A stretch of 64,000 nt of DNA, from NCBI GenBank assembly GCA_021234155.1, contig JAJEKV010000112.1, forward strand, positions 434,001 through 498,000, written 5' to 3'. The notes beneath the pieces are model-generated. The model was not told the origin of the DNA. It was given only the letters and a program-made list of their open reading frames with translations, and did not search any database. The translations under genes were made by a program, and so were the position numbers. Source of the stretch: Isoetes taiwanensis (Eukaryota; Streptophyta; Lycopodiopsida; Isoetales; Isoetaceae). Positions 45,524 through 57,468 of the stretch are shown here, in pieces (the first letter of the stretch is position 1; each line of letters starts with the position of its first letter).

Positions 45524-48500
45524 AGAATAGAATAGAATAGAATTATTGTCCCTTGTGCCCTAAGGCCCCTGGACTGATGTAGCATGGGCGAGCTCCCTAA
45601 AGGGTGCTACTAGCACATCACACTGGTATATTGTAGCCCTTTTTGAAGGCTTTTCTCAGTTTCTATTAGTACCAAAGACCTCGCTTTAATCTAACATGGC
45701 CGCGCGTGATGCATCGCTATCAATCAGCCTTTAGTTTAATGAGCATTTTGTGGGCTTCCATGTCTCGCCTCTTGAGCGATTCATATTATAAGCCCTCTTT
45801 CTTTGATGCCTCTCGATGCATGGTCGCCATCTCCTCGATTGCATCCGCCGGATCTTTCATTGTGTCGCCTCTTATCATCGTGGTGTGTAATGGCTGTCCC
45901 CATCTTATGCCTCTCAGATTTGTTCCCGATGTCTCCTTATACCGGGCACTCGTTGAGCGTGGTTCTCATCCTCTACTTTTCCCCGTGTCACGATTCTCGC
46001 ATATCCTGGTTCTCCCTTTCTATTTTCCTCCATCCGCCTTTTTTCAATCCTTAGATCGTGGGCTCCCCATCCTAAATCTCGCCAGGGCGTATCTCCCGGC
46101 CTTCCCTAGTAGATTATCTCGGTACATCTCCCGCTGCCTTATTTGCCCTAGGCTCGTAGTCCTGACTGCTATCCATGGATACGAAAGTGGTAGTAGCTCG
46201 GGCTCAACTGTATGTATAAAAAACGCTTATCCTTTGAATATAATACAGATCCTTGACTTATAAAAAAAAAAAAAATTTGCCGCTCTAGATTGAAAACCGC
46301 CGCGAGCCAAAGTGTCTTGGGTCCGTGTGTTTTTTGCAGCCATGCTCGTAGTAGCTTTGTCGGCCCAGCTTCATTCCATTTTCCCTCGCTTACTAGGTCA
46401 CCGAGGTTCATCCCCATTTCTCTGGTCCATATTGCTACATTCTTGAACCATCCACTGCTTATGATGATGTGTGATTTTGCCGGATTCACCGATTCTGCGA
46501 TGCTTGACAACTTCCCCGATGCCCCCATTGTCCTTTATTAAGTATTTGATAATCCTTTCCCATGCTCTCACTCCCATTGGTTTCGGCCTGTTTTCGTATA
46601 TCATGATTTAAGGGGGTGTGTTTTGCCCGCGACCTTAAATTCGGTTTATGCCATCGCGAGGTTCCCTTCTTGTTTGTCCCATTTCTTCCACATAGGCCCG
46701 GTTCCATGCCTCGCCCCGTGATAGTTAAGGTCGACATGACCACTGCTCTGAACAAGTAGCACTTGATCTCCCAGTCGATTATTCTGCTTTTATTACAGAA
46801 AAGCTCCCAATGGCTGATTGAAATCTGGCATCCGCCCCTTTAGCCCATTTCCGCGTCATGGTGTCGCCATATCCCAAATACCTGTATTTTGTTGATTCCT
46901 CTAATTCTGTCCCCATATATCTGAAAGGTCTGTGTCTGTTCCTGTTACCGAAAATGACTATTTTAGTTTTTGCAAGGTTCACCGTTAGCCCTGTTCTTTC
47001 GCAGAAGATCTCTAGTAGCTTTAGTAATCTATGCATCCCCTTATTCTTTGTGGCCATCATGCTTAGGTCATCAGCATATAGCATAATGGGTACTTTGGTG
47101 TCTCCTAGTGTGGGGCGTCCCCCCTTGTTGTTCTCGCTATGAAGCTTTGTAATATATCTATGTATATGTCGAACAATGTCGGGATAGAGGCACCTGTTTG
47201 ACTCATGTATTGCAATTTATCGGATGTCCTTCCCGCTCCATTTTTGCATAGACTCGCGGATATGGACTTGCAATTGCTTCTACCATGTCTTCCGGGTGCC
47301 TGTATGTCTATTAGTCTCTATATGAGCTTTTCCCTCGACACGCTGTCAAAAGCTTTTCTTCAAATCCACAAAGCAAAGATATTATCTTCTTCCCATGTGA
47401 CCTGTTATGTTCTATTAGTATTCCGGAGTGTTATTAGGTGATTCAGAGTTGAGTGCTCCTACCCCGGCCCCGCCTGCCCTTGTGCCCTCGCTTTCCTTTT
47501 TCTCGCCTTAATCGCTTTAATTTGTTGTCTAGTACTTTTCCCTAACCACTTCGCGAATATAGAGCTCACCATTATCGTCCTATAGTTCTCTCGGTTCTTC
47601 CCCTCGCTCCCCCCTTTGTGTAGAGGTATTCCCTATTGTATGCCCATCTATCTGGGAGCCACCGGTGGATTATGCCATTGAAAATGTCGATAACTGCCTC
47701 CCACCAATGTATCCGCATTTAGTAACTCCACCGTTAGTCCTCAGAGATCCGGGGCTTTGTTATTTGCCATCCTATTTAGTGCTATCATTACTTCACGCAT
47801 CTTTGAAGCACCGGTTTATCCATCTCCCCTGCGAAGGGGAGTATTGGCATTGGAGATGCCCCCGCCTTATATCATTTTTCAAGGTATTTCTCCCATCCGT
47901 TTGCTCGATACTATTCTCGTATTCTCGCCCTACCCCCCCTTAAATCCCTTCCGGAAATTCCGGGTTTTTTTTCAAGATTTTAGCCAAACTCCATTGATGT
48001 TGTACCGCACTTTTTCTTGCGCTTTGACTTCAAAGATTCTTAGGTATGTTTTTTTTTTTTTTTGGTATGTCTCTCCTGCCTATATGTGCTCGACTCTTCT
48101 TCTTTTTGTTCCACAGATTCCTCGTCATACCATACAGAGGCCTTGAAAGCATTGCTCCTCCCGGGCCTCTTTGGTTTCAAGACCTCTGTTGCTACCTTCA
48201 CCATTATGTCATTTAGCACGTTCCCATTCTCAATGTCAGCCCTATGCTCTCCCATTCCCATTTTCCCATTTCTGCTCTCGATAGTTAGTGTGAATGTATC
48301 CGCATACTTATCCTGAATTGTATTTTCATTTTTCCGTTACATTCTTTTATTATGTCATCACCCCGCCTCTGCTCACCCCTTTGAATGTTAAATCGAATGG
48401 GTGCATGACTTTCCCTCTTCCCAAATCGGCCATTCTAGTAGCATGAAGTCATGGGCCATTCATTATCACATAGTCTACTATGCTTCTTCCGTACATTCGC

Positions 48501-48826
48501 TCGCGGAAATTTCCTGGATCCTTCCCATTTTTGTATCCCATTAGCTATAATGACCCCTCGCCGCCGCATACTTCAAGCAGCAATTCTCCTTTAGCATTGA
48601 TCTCTCGCCTTATCTTCTCGTGCTTCTTTCCAAACCTCGTGGATCTTGCAAGATGTGTCCAGGTGTCCATTCACTTTGTCTATGCTCGTGATTTGTGCTT
48701 GCTCTTGGCCTGTTCTGGCATTTAGATCCCCTTTTAGAATCATCGGTCCCTGTTCTTTCCACTTCATCATATTCTCCCCCAGGGTCTAGTAATTCTAGTT
48801 TGTCACTGTTGGGCGGGTAATACGCT
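45524..48826 (-). mobile_element. 5'-truncated LINE with pentanucleotide tail
   Basis: On the minus strand an endonuclease part contains GDLNARTGQEQAQI (about 48690-48730) and SIVDYVIMNGP (about 48450-48490). A linker follows, then reverse transcriptase words SPTLFDIYIDIL-like and IMLYADDLSMM (about 47060-47095), and finally NLAKTKIVIFG with YRYLGY. Many frame changes show it is dead. The 3' end is a run of ATTCT units (minus strand) at 45524-45545 instead of poly(A). The 5' end stops inside the endonuclease. It interrupts repeat copy B, and copy A shows the unfilled site with 20 extra bases, so the insertion deleted target DNA. Confidence 0.88.
46779..47142 (-). pseudogene. Reverse transcriptase segment of the LINE (YADD)
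   Basis: The frame from 47084 to 46779 carries the catalytic LYADDLSMM and the following palm/thumb words MHRLLKLLEIFCERTGLTVN and KTKIVIFGNRNRHRPFRYMG. The YADD motif binds the catalytic metal ions. Upstream palm segments are in other frames. Confidence 0.85.
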
Positions 48827-50179
48827 ATGAAGTAAATTCGAACACCAACAAACTGCGATGAACTGCTGCAATTCAGGGAAAGAATTTTGTTCACATGGCG
48901 TTACTTGATTCGATGAGAGGCCTAAATTGAAGCTAAGTTGCTTTTATGTTGTCGATGTGTTAACAGGGTGAGGATGTGAGATGTTGAATTGAGTGAGGTT
49001 GCATTTCAAATGGGTTTGTTTGGAGAAAGCAGTTGTTTTTTTGAGTGGAGATGCATGTTTTTTGCAGTGCGGCATGCTTGGTTTGTTGAACAATTGAAGG
49101 ATATTAATGAATGTTGTTATAGTGTCCATGGATGGAAAAACAATAGCACCTAACAAACTAATATCTCAAGGAACCAAGAAGACGATAGCTTGGTATGACA
49201 TTTAGTACCTACCATAATAATTTAGGGTGGGAATTGATTTGGTTTTGCAAAAAAACATATATGAAATGATTTCATGCCGAGCGACACATATTGTAAAAAA
49301 AAACAAGGGTAGCTTTAATCAAGAACATACTCATATTTAATTGTCGGTTGTATTGGCAAAAGCATTCTTTTTAAAGCGTTGATTTTTTCCATAGGGATGC
49401 AGGTCAACATGTCCTATTCAGAGCTCAAATTTGGCGGCTTTCATTCTATTTTTTGCATTTTTGCCCGTCAAAACGAGTAAAAAAAATATTTTGTATTGCA
49501 AATGAAAGATAGCCAGTGACCAAATGTCTGTCATACAGAAGGGCAATAAAAATTTATATTCTTTATTTGAAAGGCTAGAAATTATGATTGTCCTGTCATT
49601 TTGTGCTCTATATTTATAAATATTTTTTACTTTTTTATTTTCTTATAGATAAAATGATATAATGTACACATGTATCAAAAAATGTATGATTCAAACAACC
49701 TTAAGGCAATGAATATAAAAATATTTCATGGCATGCAAATTGGGCATCAAGCCACCATTGATGAAATTCATATGCAAAATTTCTCTACCAAGGTGTTCCG
49801 TCTACTCTACTTGATGCAAGAAACTTTGCCCCAAAAAAATTGGCAGTGAACCATTTGAAAATGTAGATTGGAGAGCATGCTTTGATTATTGGCGTGAAAT
49901 GAAGAATGGAGAGCAATGACACTCGAATAAGACCATATACCTACGCGAGCCTTTAAAAAAACCCTACCAAGTCAGTGTGTTGTTCAATACGGTTTTTTAG
50001 AGGTGAAGCCCCCAGAGGTCATTATTATAGATGGCTTGTTCTCAACAATAACCATAGTCTATGGTTTTGAGATGTTGGTAACGTGATTCTATCCCTAGGA
50101 TTTGGCCTCCATCTTTTATGCCAGCAATCCCGATATTATTGAGCCTAAACAATACCTTTCCTTGCTACAGGCTCCCACC

Positions 50180-50542
50180 AAGACACAAGCACATCTTTGT
50201 AATGACGCGGAGTAGGGGCTTGTATAGGGTCCTCTTCTGCATTGGCTATCCATGTACGAGAAGCATCCGTCGGCCTGATCAACAACATACATTTTCTTAC
50301 ATCTTGGTATGGGTCAATATCTCGAAAGGGATTTCATGGTTTATCCTTTGCAGGTCCCACATAGTGCTGTGGTGCAGTGTACTCATCAACCAACACGGAT
50401 TCAGGCTCAACTAGCAGGGCCTATATCGTGAGAGACTATAAGTCTCTAATTTCGTCGTTTTTAAAGGGAACCTCCCCAAGTACATGCATCATATTCAACC
50501 AATTGTCAATAACCTCATTCATGTAGGACCATGAACTCATAC
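50180..50542 (-). pseudogene. Conserved minus-strand coding relic in repeat copy B
   Basis: Reading leftwards: MNEVIDNWLNMMHVLGEVPF, a few stops, VEPESVLVDEYTAPQHYVGP, IDPYQDVRKCMLLIRPTDAS, WIANAEEDPIQAP and HYKDVLVSWWEPVARK. It extends about 140 bp beyond the part shared with copy A and stops abruptly at the poly(T) run of the next LINE, which therefore seems to have landed inside it. Confidence 0.45.
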
Positions 50543-53500
50543 TTTTTTTTTTTTTTTTGAAGGACGCCAAGCTTTATTCACCAACTAGAAACCGAGCAAC
50601 ATAAATGCAAAGACGGGATTATAACCCCATTGGGACAAACCGATCCAACCGAGCACAACCACCTGCCTATGCAAAAGAATGAATCAAGGTAAGTATGCCG
50701 ATCGATTATTTCTTCTCTTGATCAAGAGAAGAACAATTGTAAGCCATAACAATTTTATCTTTGCGCCAATCGAAGAACAACCTCATCTGCGTATCTATGC
50801 CCTTAAAGATAAACAACCTCCTTCTCTTCGGATTGACCATAAAAAGCCCGCATGCGAGATGAAAAGCTCGTTTCCGTTGTTTGGGCCAAGCATCGGGATA
50901 GATAGCAAGCAAAATTTTGTTGGCTAGATCGAGACGCGCCAAAAGGGTCAACAACCAAGACCATGCCCGCCAAGCCTCTCACACAAGAAAAACAATGCTC
51001 AATACTCTCAACCCTTTGCTGGCATAAAGGGCGAGCTCGAAATCCGATTATCCATTTTATGGACTAACCTCGTTGACTCGAGGGCATCTATGGATCACTT
51101 GCCACCACAAAACTACTACTTTGGGGTGAAGCGACTTATCCCATACCCATATCCAAACACTTTTCCATTGTGGTCGAGGGACTCAAGATGCCATCTATTA
51201 GATGGAGGCAGGATTTCGTAATGCACAAGCAATTTATACACGTAAGACACAAACCGCCTCGGCCGGATATCCCGATGGCAACCCCATATGACTACCTCAA
51301 TCATGGACCGTAATCCCGTGGCAACAATGCAGCAATATGATTCCAGATTACTCGTGTCCCATCGCACAACAAGAACTTTGTTCTAAATGCTTCCCATGAC
51401 ATGAGATGATCGGACTCATACCAAGCCGCAATAGTATTGATACCACCGCTACCCATCGTCGTTGTGTCTTTGGATGAACAACCACACTTAGAGGCACATT
51501 CTCTGAGTGTCCCGCAAAGGAATCCACCAAAGATGGAGTGGACAACCCAAGACATGCCTCGGATTAATATGGAAAAGAGACCGACAAAGGTGTCCCAAGC
51601 GCCAAGCAACCCCTTTAGAAAGGGAGAAGCATTAGGATACCGGATGCATATGATAAAGCAAAGCCCAAGGAAGGAGGGGCTTAATGGAAGCCTTATGAAA
51701 TGGGAGACAATGCTGAATCGACCGCACAACAACCTCGGGCCAGAGAATCATCCTTACCAATGAAAATCCTCCAAATGAACTTTGATATCATCACCTTGCT
51801 TTGGAGGTGAAAATCCAACATACCAAGACCACCGGTACCTTAGGTCTAATGCATTTTAAAGCTACCTTGACCACTTGCTCCTAACTCATTTCCACCCCAA
51901 ATAAAATTTCTGACGATCGCACAATCTCCTCCATCTTACACTAACTGCGGAGCTAGTAAAGCGCAGCGCCATGTAGACATGAGTATTACTAAGAACACAT
52001 TTAGCCACGTGATTCTACCGGGCATGGACGGTTTAGTCAGATTCCACCAAAACAAGTGCTTTTGCAACCCACTAATGATTTCATCCCAAGCATCTAAAGC
52101 GTAGACATGAATTCCAACCGGGATACCAAGCAACTTTGTGGTATTGCCATGCGAAAGAATCTTCCAAGGATAGTCCAAAATACGTGGAGGGATGGGACCG
52201 GCCCAACGTCCACAAAGCTGTACATTTTTTGCCACCCTACAAGAACTCCTGATGCTAAGGAGAATGTGTCTAATAATAGCTTAGCATTACGAAGATTCTC
52301 ACCTCAAATTAGGAACAAAAAGTGTCATCGGCATATTGGTTACATACCTCTTGAGAACCATCGTCCATTGGGAGGCCTTGAATAACACCATCTTGGGTAG
52401 CCACGGAGAAGAGCTGGGACAAGACTTCACCACAATTGTGAAAAGCAAAGGGTGCTAAGGGACAACCCCAGTCAATTCCTCTACCCACTACAAAATATCC
52501 GATGGCTCGCCTCGAAAAGGACAAGATCCGCTGATGTATGGAGCTTCATGACATTCCTTTTGAATGACTCCCCAAACCCAAGTGCAAGAAGACACTTCTC
52601 CAAGAAGCCCCAATCAACACTATCGTAGGCTTTAGCAAAATCAAGCTTAAGATACACTGCTCTATGACCCCTCAGAATCGGGCCCAATATATTCCTTCAT
52701 ATGTAAGCAGCCACGTTGTTGAGAATACAACGACGAGGGGAGAAAGCCGATTGTGTTGACGAGATAAAGCCACCAAGATGTCTCTGACTCTTTCCGCCAA
52801 TGTCTTAGCAAAGATCTTGTACACGAGGGAAAGCAATGTAATAGGTCGCTAATCGAAATAGTCTTGGGTTCCTTTGTTCTTTGGAATGAGAGAGATACAA
52901 CCTCAGTATTCAAAATCTTATCAAGGCTCCTAAATCTCTCGAAACTCACAAAAGGCATCATATATGTCATCCTCCAACCAGTCCCAAAGACTTCCTCGAA
53001 GAATTCAATAGGAAAGCCATCAAGACCGGGCATTTATCCCTTTTCAAGAGAGCCACACCGCTTTTAAGTCCTCCTTCACAATATTAGACTCAAGAAGCAA
53101 CCTCGCTTTCGTAAACAATGCGACGCACCTTAGTCAACACGCCCAATTGCATGTCCTTCCGAAAGGGCAATGGGTGTCGTGCAAAAAGAATGAAGAAAAG
53201 TGATGATGAAGATACCGCTTAAGATTCACCGGATCGGAGATAAGAGCACCATCTGGCAGCACCAAAGAATGTATAGAAGTGGCGAGTTTCCTTCTTCTTG
53301 CAGCCGCAAGAACCGGGTACATCTATCACCGCCTTGAACCATCGCAACCCTGCTTTCACTTTGGCTTCGAAGAATCTTTTTACGTTTCTATAGCCTTTGA
53401 TCTGAGATAATAACTCCTTTTCTCGACTCCATTAGTATGGCCACGAAGCGAGTACTTCTAATTCCTCGTACAATGCGGTCAATAGCCCTCTAGCTTCAGC

Positions 53501-54140
53501 ACTCGACTCTCCCATATTCTTTTGCAATGACTTCACCTTTGCAATAACGCCGCAACAACCCCATATGCCCCTCACGAGGGTGAGAAGGCCGGACCAAGCC
53601 CCGACTACGCCAACTTTGAACTCATCATCCTCCGTGTACTTGCAATTGCTTAAAGTAGGTCCTATAGGTCGATGACAATTAGCCACATCATTAGTTAGAA
53701 GTTGTGGATTATGATCGCATTACCGAGCTATCCGTAAGATTTGAGCGTCAAAAATCCGCTAGCCGAAAGCAGCTACTGAAGTATTAAAGTATCCTCTATC
53801 ATGCCTTGCATAAGCTCGCCAGGCTCTGTCCAACCATTACACCACGTAAAGGACCGATCACCATCAATCTCCATAAGTCGACCATCATGTAAAAGGCGCC
53901 ATTTCTTGCTCGCTCGAATCCTTGCACCACTTGAGCCCGCGACCACTTCTATCTCTTTCCAACTCGACCATATTGAAGTCGCCAACGAGCAACCATGCAA
54001 CATTTTGTCCAAGCCGAGAACTTTACCCTCGAACTCATACTCGGCCCCAAGCAATATTTGCCCAATGCATTATGTACTTTGCAATGCATTGCAAAGCACC
54101 TATATCCTTCCGGCCATATGACTTCACAAAATTTTAGGTG
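50543..54140 (-). mobile_element. LINE with poly(A) tail
   Basis: T16 at 50543-50558 is the poly(A) tail on the minus strand, preceded (in element order) by ggcgtccttc and an AATAAA (50573-50578). The minus strand carries an endonuclease core AWLLVGDFNMVELERDR (53955-53990), then the reverse transcriptase: GLDGFPIEFFEEVF, YLKLDFAKAYDSVDW, and NQYADDTF (52321-52345). A thumb and later part follows (TWLNVFLVILMSTWRCALL). Frames change often and it is inactive. The 5' boundary is not sharp; ORF1 is not recognised. Confidence 0.88.
52309..53033 (-). pseudogene. Reverse transcriptase of the poly(A)-tailed LINE
   Basis: Three overlapping frames together give the RT palm: PGLDGFPIEFFEEVFGTGW (53033 onward), LKLDFAKAYDSVDWGFLEKC (52687-52481), GCPLAPFAFHNCGEVLS and NQYADDTFCS (52524-52309). 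The catalytic Asp residues are present, but frame changes separate the blocks. Confidence 0.85.
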
Positions 54141-54144
54141 CTCC

Positions 54145-54960
54145 AACCGATATTGATGGTCGACCATTTGGATCGCTTTTCCACATCCTTATACCCTTGT
54201 CGGGAACCATTCCCTGACGACCTAGCCTCATATTGTAGTACATGAGTGGCCAACCATCTTTCATGCAAAATTTTGTCCGAATGTAACCTTTCACAAAGGA
54301 CTTCCAATCGAAACCTCGATAACTAGGTATGGCGCTGGGTGCTTTGGTACTACATTCTTGAAATAGATGCATTAGCTCGAATAGTTAGTGTATCCCACCT
54401 CGTAGCAAAGTCGAAAGTAATTACCAAAGAGTGCATCAATGTCATCATGGATACGGTGGCGGCCATCATGAATCCAAGTTTCATCTGATCAAAACACCTA
54501 ACCAAACAAGATATGAAAGGTAGAAGAAGAGATATCTATTCTTGTTCCCCGAGCAATTGTCTAGTTGTAGATAGAGCCTCCTAGAAACTATTTTAGGGTT
54601 TAACAAGATGTTTGGTGGAGCCAGATGTCGGTCCAAGTGCTATTGACCTTCTTAGTCCTCAATGCATCTCGAGTAAGGATTGTTGCTCCCCATGCACGTA
54701 GGCATTCCGCATCTTTAAATGGCCCCGCCATTCTCTAAAAGATCCTCCGTGGTTTTCAATGTGCAATTCAAGGAACAAACATGGAAATTAGAGTCATCCT
54801 TCCATAGGTCGAGGGAAAAATGCCCCTACACCAAATATTTATTTAAGATAGATGTAACACAAATTAGGTTGAAGGAAGTCCATCTAGACAATCGATATAT
54901 GTCATTGCCTTTCTTCTTCTGCCATCTGTTTGCATTTTAAGCCACATGTATATAATGCCT
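54145..54960. other. Spacer between two LINEs, unassigned
   Basis: Minus-strand frames (for example 54372-54124) could be remnants of LINE ORF1 but show no zinc knuckle or RNA-binding motif. No other feature is seen. Confidence 0.35.
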
Positions 54961-55496
54961 AATATCTTTTTTGAAGGTCGCCTATATTTACATTAAACTT
55001 TTAGAAAATGTTACAAAATAACTTTTTGCAAGGGAAGTATAACCCCTCGACAAAATATAAGCTTCAAAAATTATATTTGGGAACAAATGAAAAGTGCCAG
55101 ATATAACGAGTGCTAAAGGTAGTTTGTGGTGCTCGTCTAGAGAAAGGATGCTAATGAAATGATCTCGATGTTCGACATCGTGATTTCCTTGCTTTTCCTT
55201 TAAGTACCATGTGAAAAGTTCAGTATATGCACATGGAAATTTCTGCCTTTGCCATATTAAATCTGCCTTTGGAGTCTTTAGCTTTACACAGCAGCTCTCT
55301 TCGAACATTATAGTTCTAATCGCAAAAGCATCCACAAGTACAGATATTTTCTTTGTGTTCCACAATGTTGGCAGCTCCAAAAAATTTTGTCCAATCGTTG
55401 TCAGTACTGATATTGATTCTCCTCCATTTGAGCTTCCTTGTCATTATAAACAAAGTATCTGAAATTGTAACCAAATGAACCGTTAATCTCTTGAAT

Positions 55497-55860
55497 TCAA
55501 TTAATATCATATCGAACCTGTTTAATTATTCCTTCAGGGGGGATAATTTCACAATTAAAAATGAAGGCATTCCTTCCTTTCCAGATTCTCCAGAGGAGAA
55601 CATAAATCCTCCAATCACTGGGGTTTGAGGGCATAAAGAAGTCAGTTTCATTCAAAGCTACCAAATTCGAACCAAGAATGTCAGAGGCTAGCTCCAAAAT
55701 CCATTCCGACCATAAGCATTGCATGAATATATGATTTTCATCCTCCTTAGCAATCAGACACCTGTCACAGACATCAGAGTTAGTCATAGATAATTTGTAT
55801 CTCTTACAATTAGTTGCCAGGCCTCTGTGCCAAAGCTGCCACATGAAAGCTTTAATTTTC
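55497..55860 (-). pseudogene. C-terminal zinc-binding (zf-RVT) region of the split LINE
   Basis: Reads FMWQLWHRGLATNCKRYKLS, CDRCLIAKEDENHIFMQCLW and IYVLLWRIWKGRNAFIFNC. The CxxC..HxxxxC pattern is typical of the zf-RVT domain at the C terminus of plant LINE ORF2 proteins. The frame stops at 55497. Confidence 0.85.
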
Positions 55861-56128
55861 GGATTGAACGGGGCTGCTCCACATATATTTTAGGTTTCTT
55901 CTGGCAGTGTCGTGGGGGCTCCCCATTTTAGATGGATGGTGATCTCTTGATTGCACATCAGAAATCTGTAGGCCATTCTCACTGAGTAACCACACTTTCA
56001 GTTATGATGCCAAGAGTCCAGATAATTAGACCAGCTGCCATGAGAAATGGTATTAGTAATAGCCTCATAGAGCATTTTTGTGTGGTTGTCTTCCTCTGCA
56101 AGGACGGAATTTTGGAAAGTAATAATTT

Positions 56129-56881
56129 TGATATGGAGCGAGCATGGGGGAGTGGTCCACGGCGAATGGGATATTAGAATTATGGCAAATACTATGTAAA
56201 TGTTATTCCTAAGGTCACCTAATAATATAAAGGGGCATAGGAAGAAGAACCATTGATCTTTATGGAAGGGGTCGAGGCACTATCATTGGGATGGTTATTG
56301 GTTGAGAAAAAGATCATAGATAATGTCCCATATGATAAGTCATATAAATTAATTAAAGGCAAGGAGATATTTTGAGAAAAAAGGCAACTACCTGCTAAAA
56401 AAGGCAAAAGTCGCAGAGAGATCTATAAATAGAACTGAAACTTCAGTTGGACATATCTCTGCAACCAGAACTCCGATTGAAGCGATCTTTAGCTCTTGGA
56501 ACCGGATCGGAGTCTAGTTTCCGAATTGGGGCGGCACATTCTGTAGTTCATCCGTATGAGAGAGTAATGGCCGAAAATGTGACAAGGGGTCACAGATCAT
56601 TGCCATAGCGACTTCACAGATCTGCAATTATTTTTATGATGTGTGGCTACTTGGAGTAGCTAGATTAGTCTGGAAGGCCAATAAGCCAAACGCCAGAGCT
56701 TTGTATTTGCCATAGAGCACTTGTGTTTTGCCATAACCCAGTGGATCCGGTTGAGTGGTTAATGGTGCTGCCATATCACTTGTCCATGAATAAAGTTTCT
56801 TTAGTCCGGTGTTCTATTATTTCATTACGGTTCTATGATTCTGTGTTGCTACAACTTCCCAAATATACATGAATTGTATCG
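56129..56881 (+). repeat. 5' LTR
   Basis: Starts TGATATGGAGCGAGC and ends GAATTGTATCG. It is 753 bp, equal in length to the 3' LTR. A TATA box lies near its middle. Confidence 0.92.
56424..56431 (+). promoter_or_regulatory. TATA box of the 5' LTR
   Basis: TATAAATA lies 295 bp into the LTR, a usual place for the U3 promoter. The same octamer is kept in the 3' LTR at 58720-58727. Confidence 0.6.
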
Positions 56882-56883
56882 AG

Positions 56884-56894
56884 TGGTATCAGAG
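56884..56894 (+). other. Primer-binding site (initiator Met tRNA)
   Basis: TGGTATCAGAG begins two bases after the LTR end, followed by tggagg. It matches the 3' end of tRNA-iMet as in plant LTR elements. Confidence 0.88.
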
Positions 56895-56991
56895 TGGAGG
56901 TTTGCGATTCTTTTGGGAACCATGGGCAATGGGATCACCAGTGGAATTTGGACTCACTAATCTGTGAGAGGAATTAAAGAGATCAGAAACG

Positions 56992-57354
56992 ATGGAGCTA
57001 GGAATTTCCCGGAGGGCCGTAAAGATTATTGTTCTTGTATGTGCTGCAAGAACTACTATTAGTTCTTACTTTGCCGGAGCATGGCAACGGAAGGAAGAGG
57101 AGATTATTATTTTGGGGATCACAAGAAGATATTTGGATTATCCTAATGGAGTAAAGGCCTTTATACATGAAGGGAAATCATATGATTTCAATATTAGAGC
57201 AGTTAATAGAACTGACGTGGATTTGGTGACTATTGCTGCAAACGAATCTGGAGCATCAGTAGCAGAGAAAACTCGATGCTTTCGTGGAGAATGCTCGAAG
57301 TATATAGACAAACTTGTTGTGAACGAGTTCGGATTATTGGGGAAACTTCTATGA
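56992..57354 (+). CDS. Unassigned 120-residue ORF inside the non-autonomous element
   Basis: Starts MELGISRRAVKIIVLVCAAR and ends EFGLLGKLL. It has no zinc knuckle, protease or other retroelement motif. It is the only sizeable plus-strand frame of the interior with an ATG near the primer-binding site. It may be a remnant of a gag leader or chance. Confidence 0.3.
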   Translation: MELGISRRAVKIIVLVCAARTTISSYFAGAWQRKEEEIIILGITRRYLDYPNGVKAFIHEGKSYDFNIRAVNRTDVDLVTIAANESGASVAEKTRCFRGECSKYIDKLVVNEFGLLGKLL

Positions 57355-57395
57355 TCCTTTGGGGATTATGGAATAATAAGGGTGACATGGAAAAG

Positions 57396-57468
57396 CTTGT
57401 CATGGAGACAAGTAGTTTATCGTGGAGACGAGTTGTCATGGAGACAAATAGCTTGTCATGGAGACAAG
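57396..57468 (+). repeat. Palindromic tandem units, about 18 bp
   Basis: Four units of the type cttgtcatggagacaag (57396, about 57414, about 57433, 57452) follow each other. The arms cttgtc and gacaag are complementary, so each unit forms a small hairpin. In one frame the units read as METSSLSWR-like peptide. Confidence 0.82.

Larger units (their letters stand above)
45388..50396 (+). repeat. Dispersed repeat, copy B (interrupted by a LINE)
   Basis: Left part 45388-45523 and right part 48827-50396 match copy A (40523-42205). The interruption is the LINE at 45524-48826. An internal duplication of caattcaagaaggaat distinguishes the left part. The right end keeps the same minus-strand coding relic as copy A. 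Confidence 0.87.
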
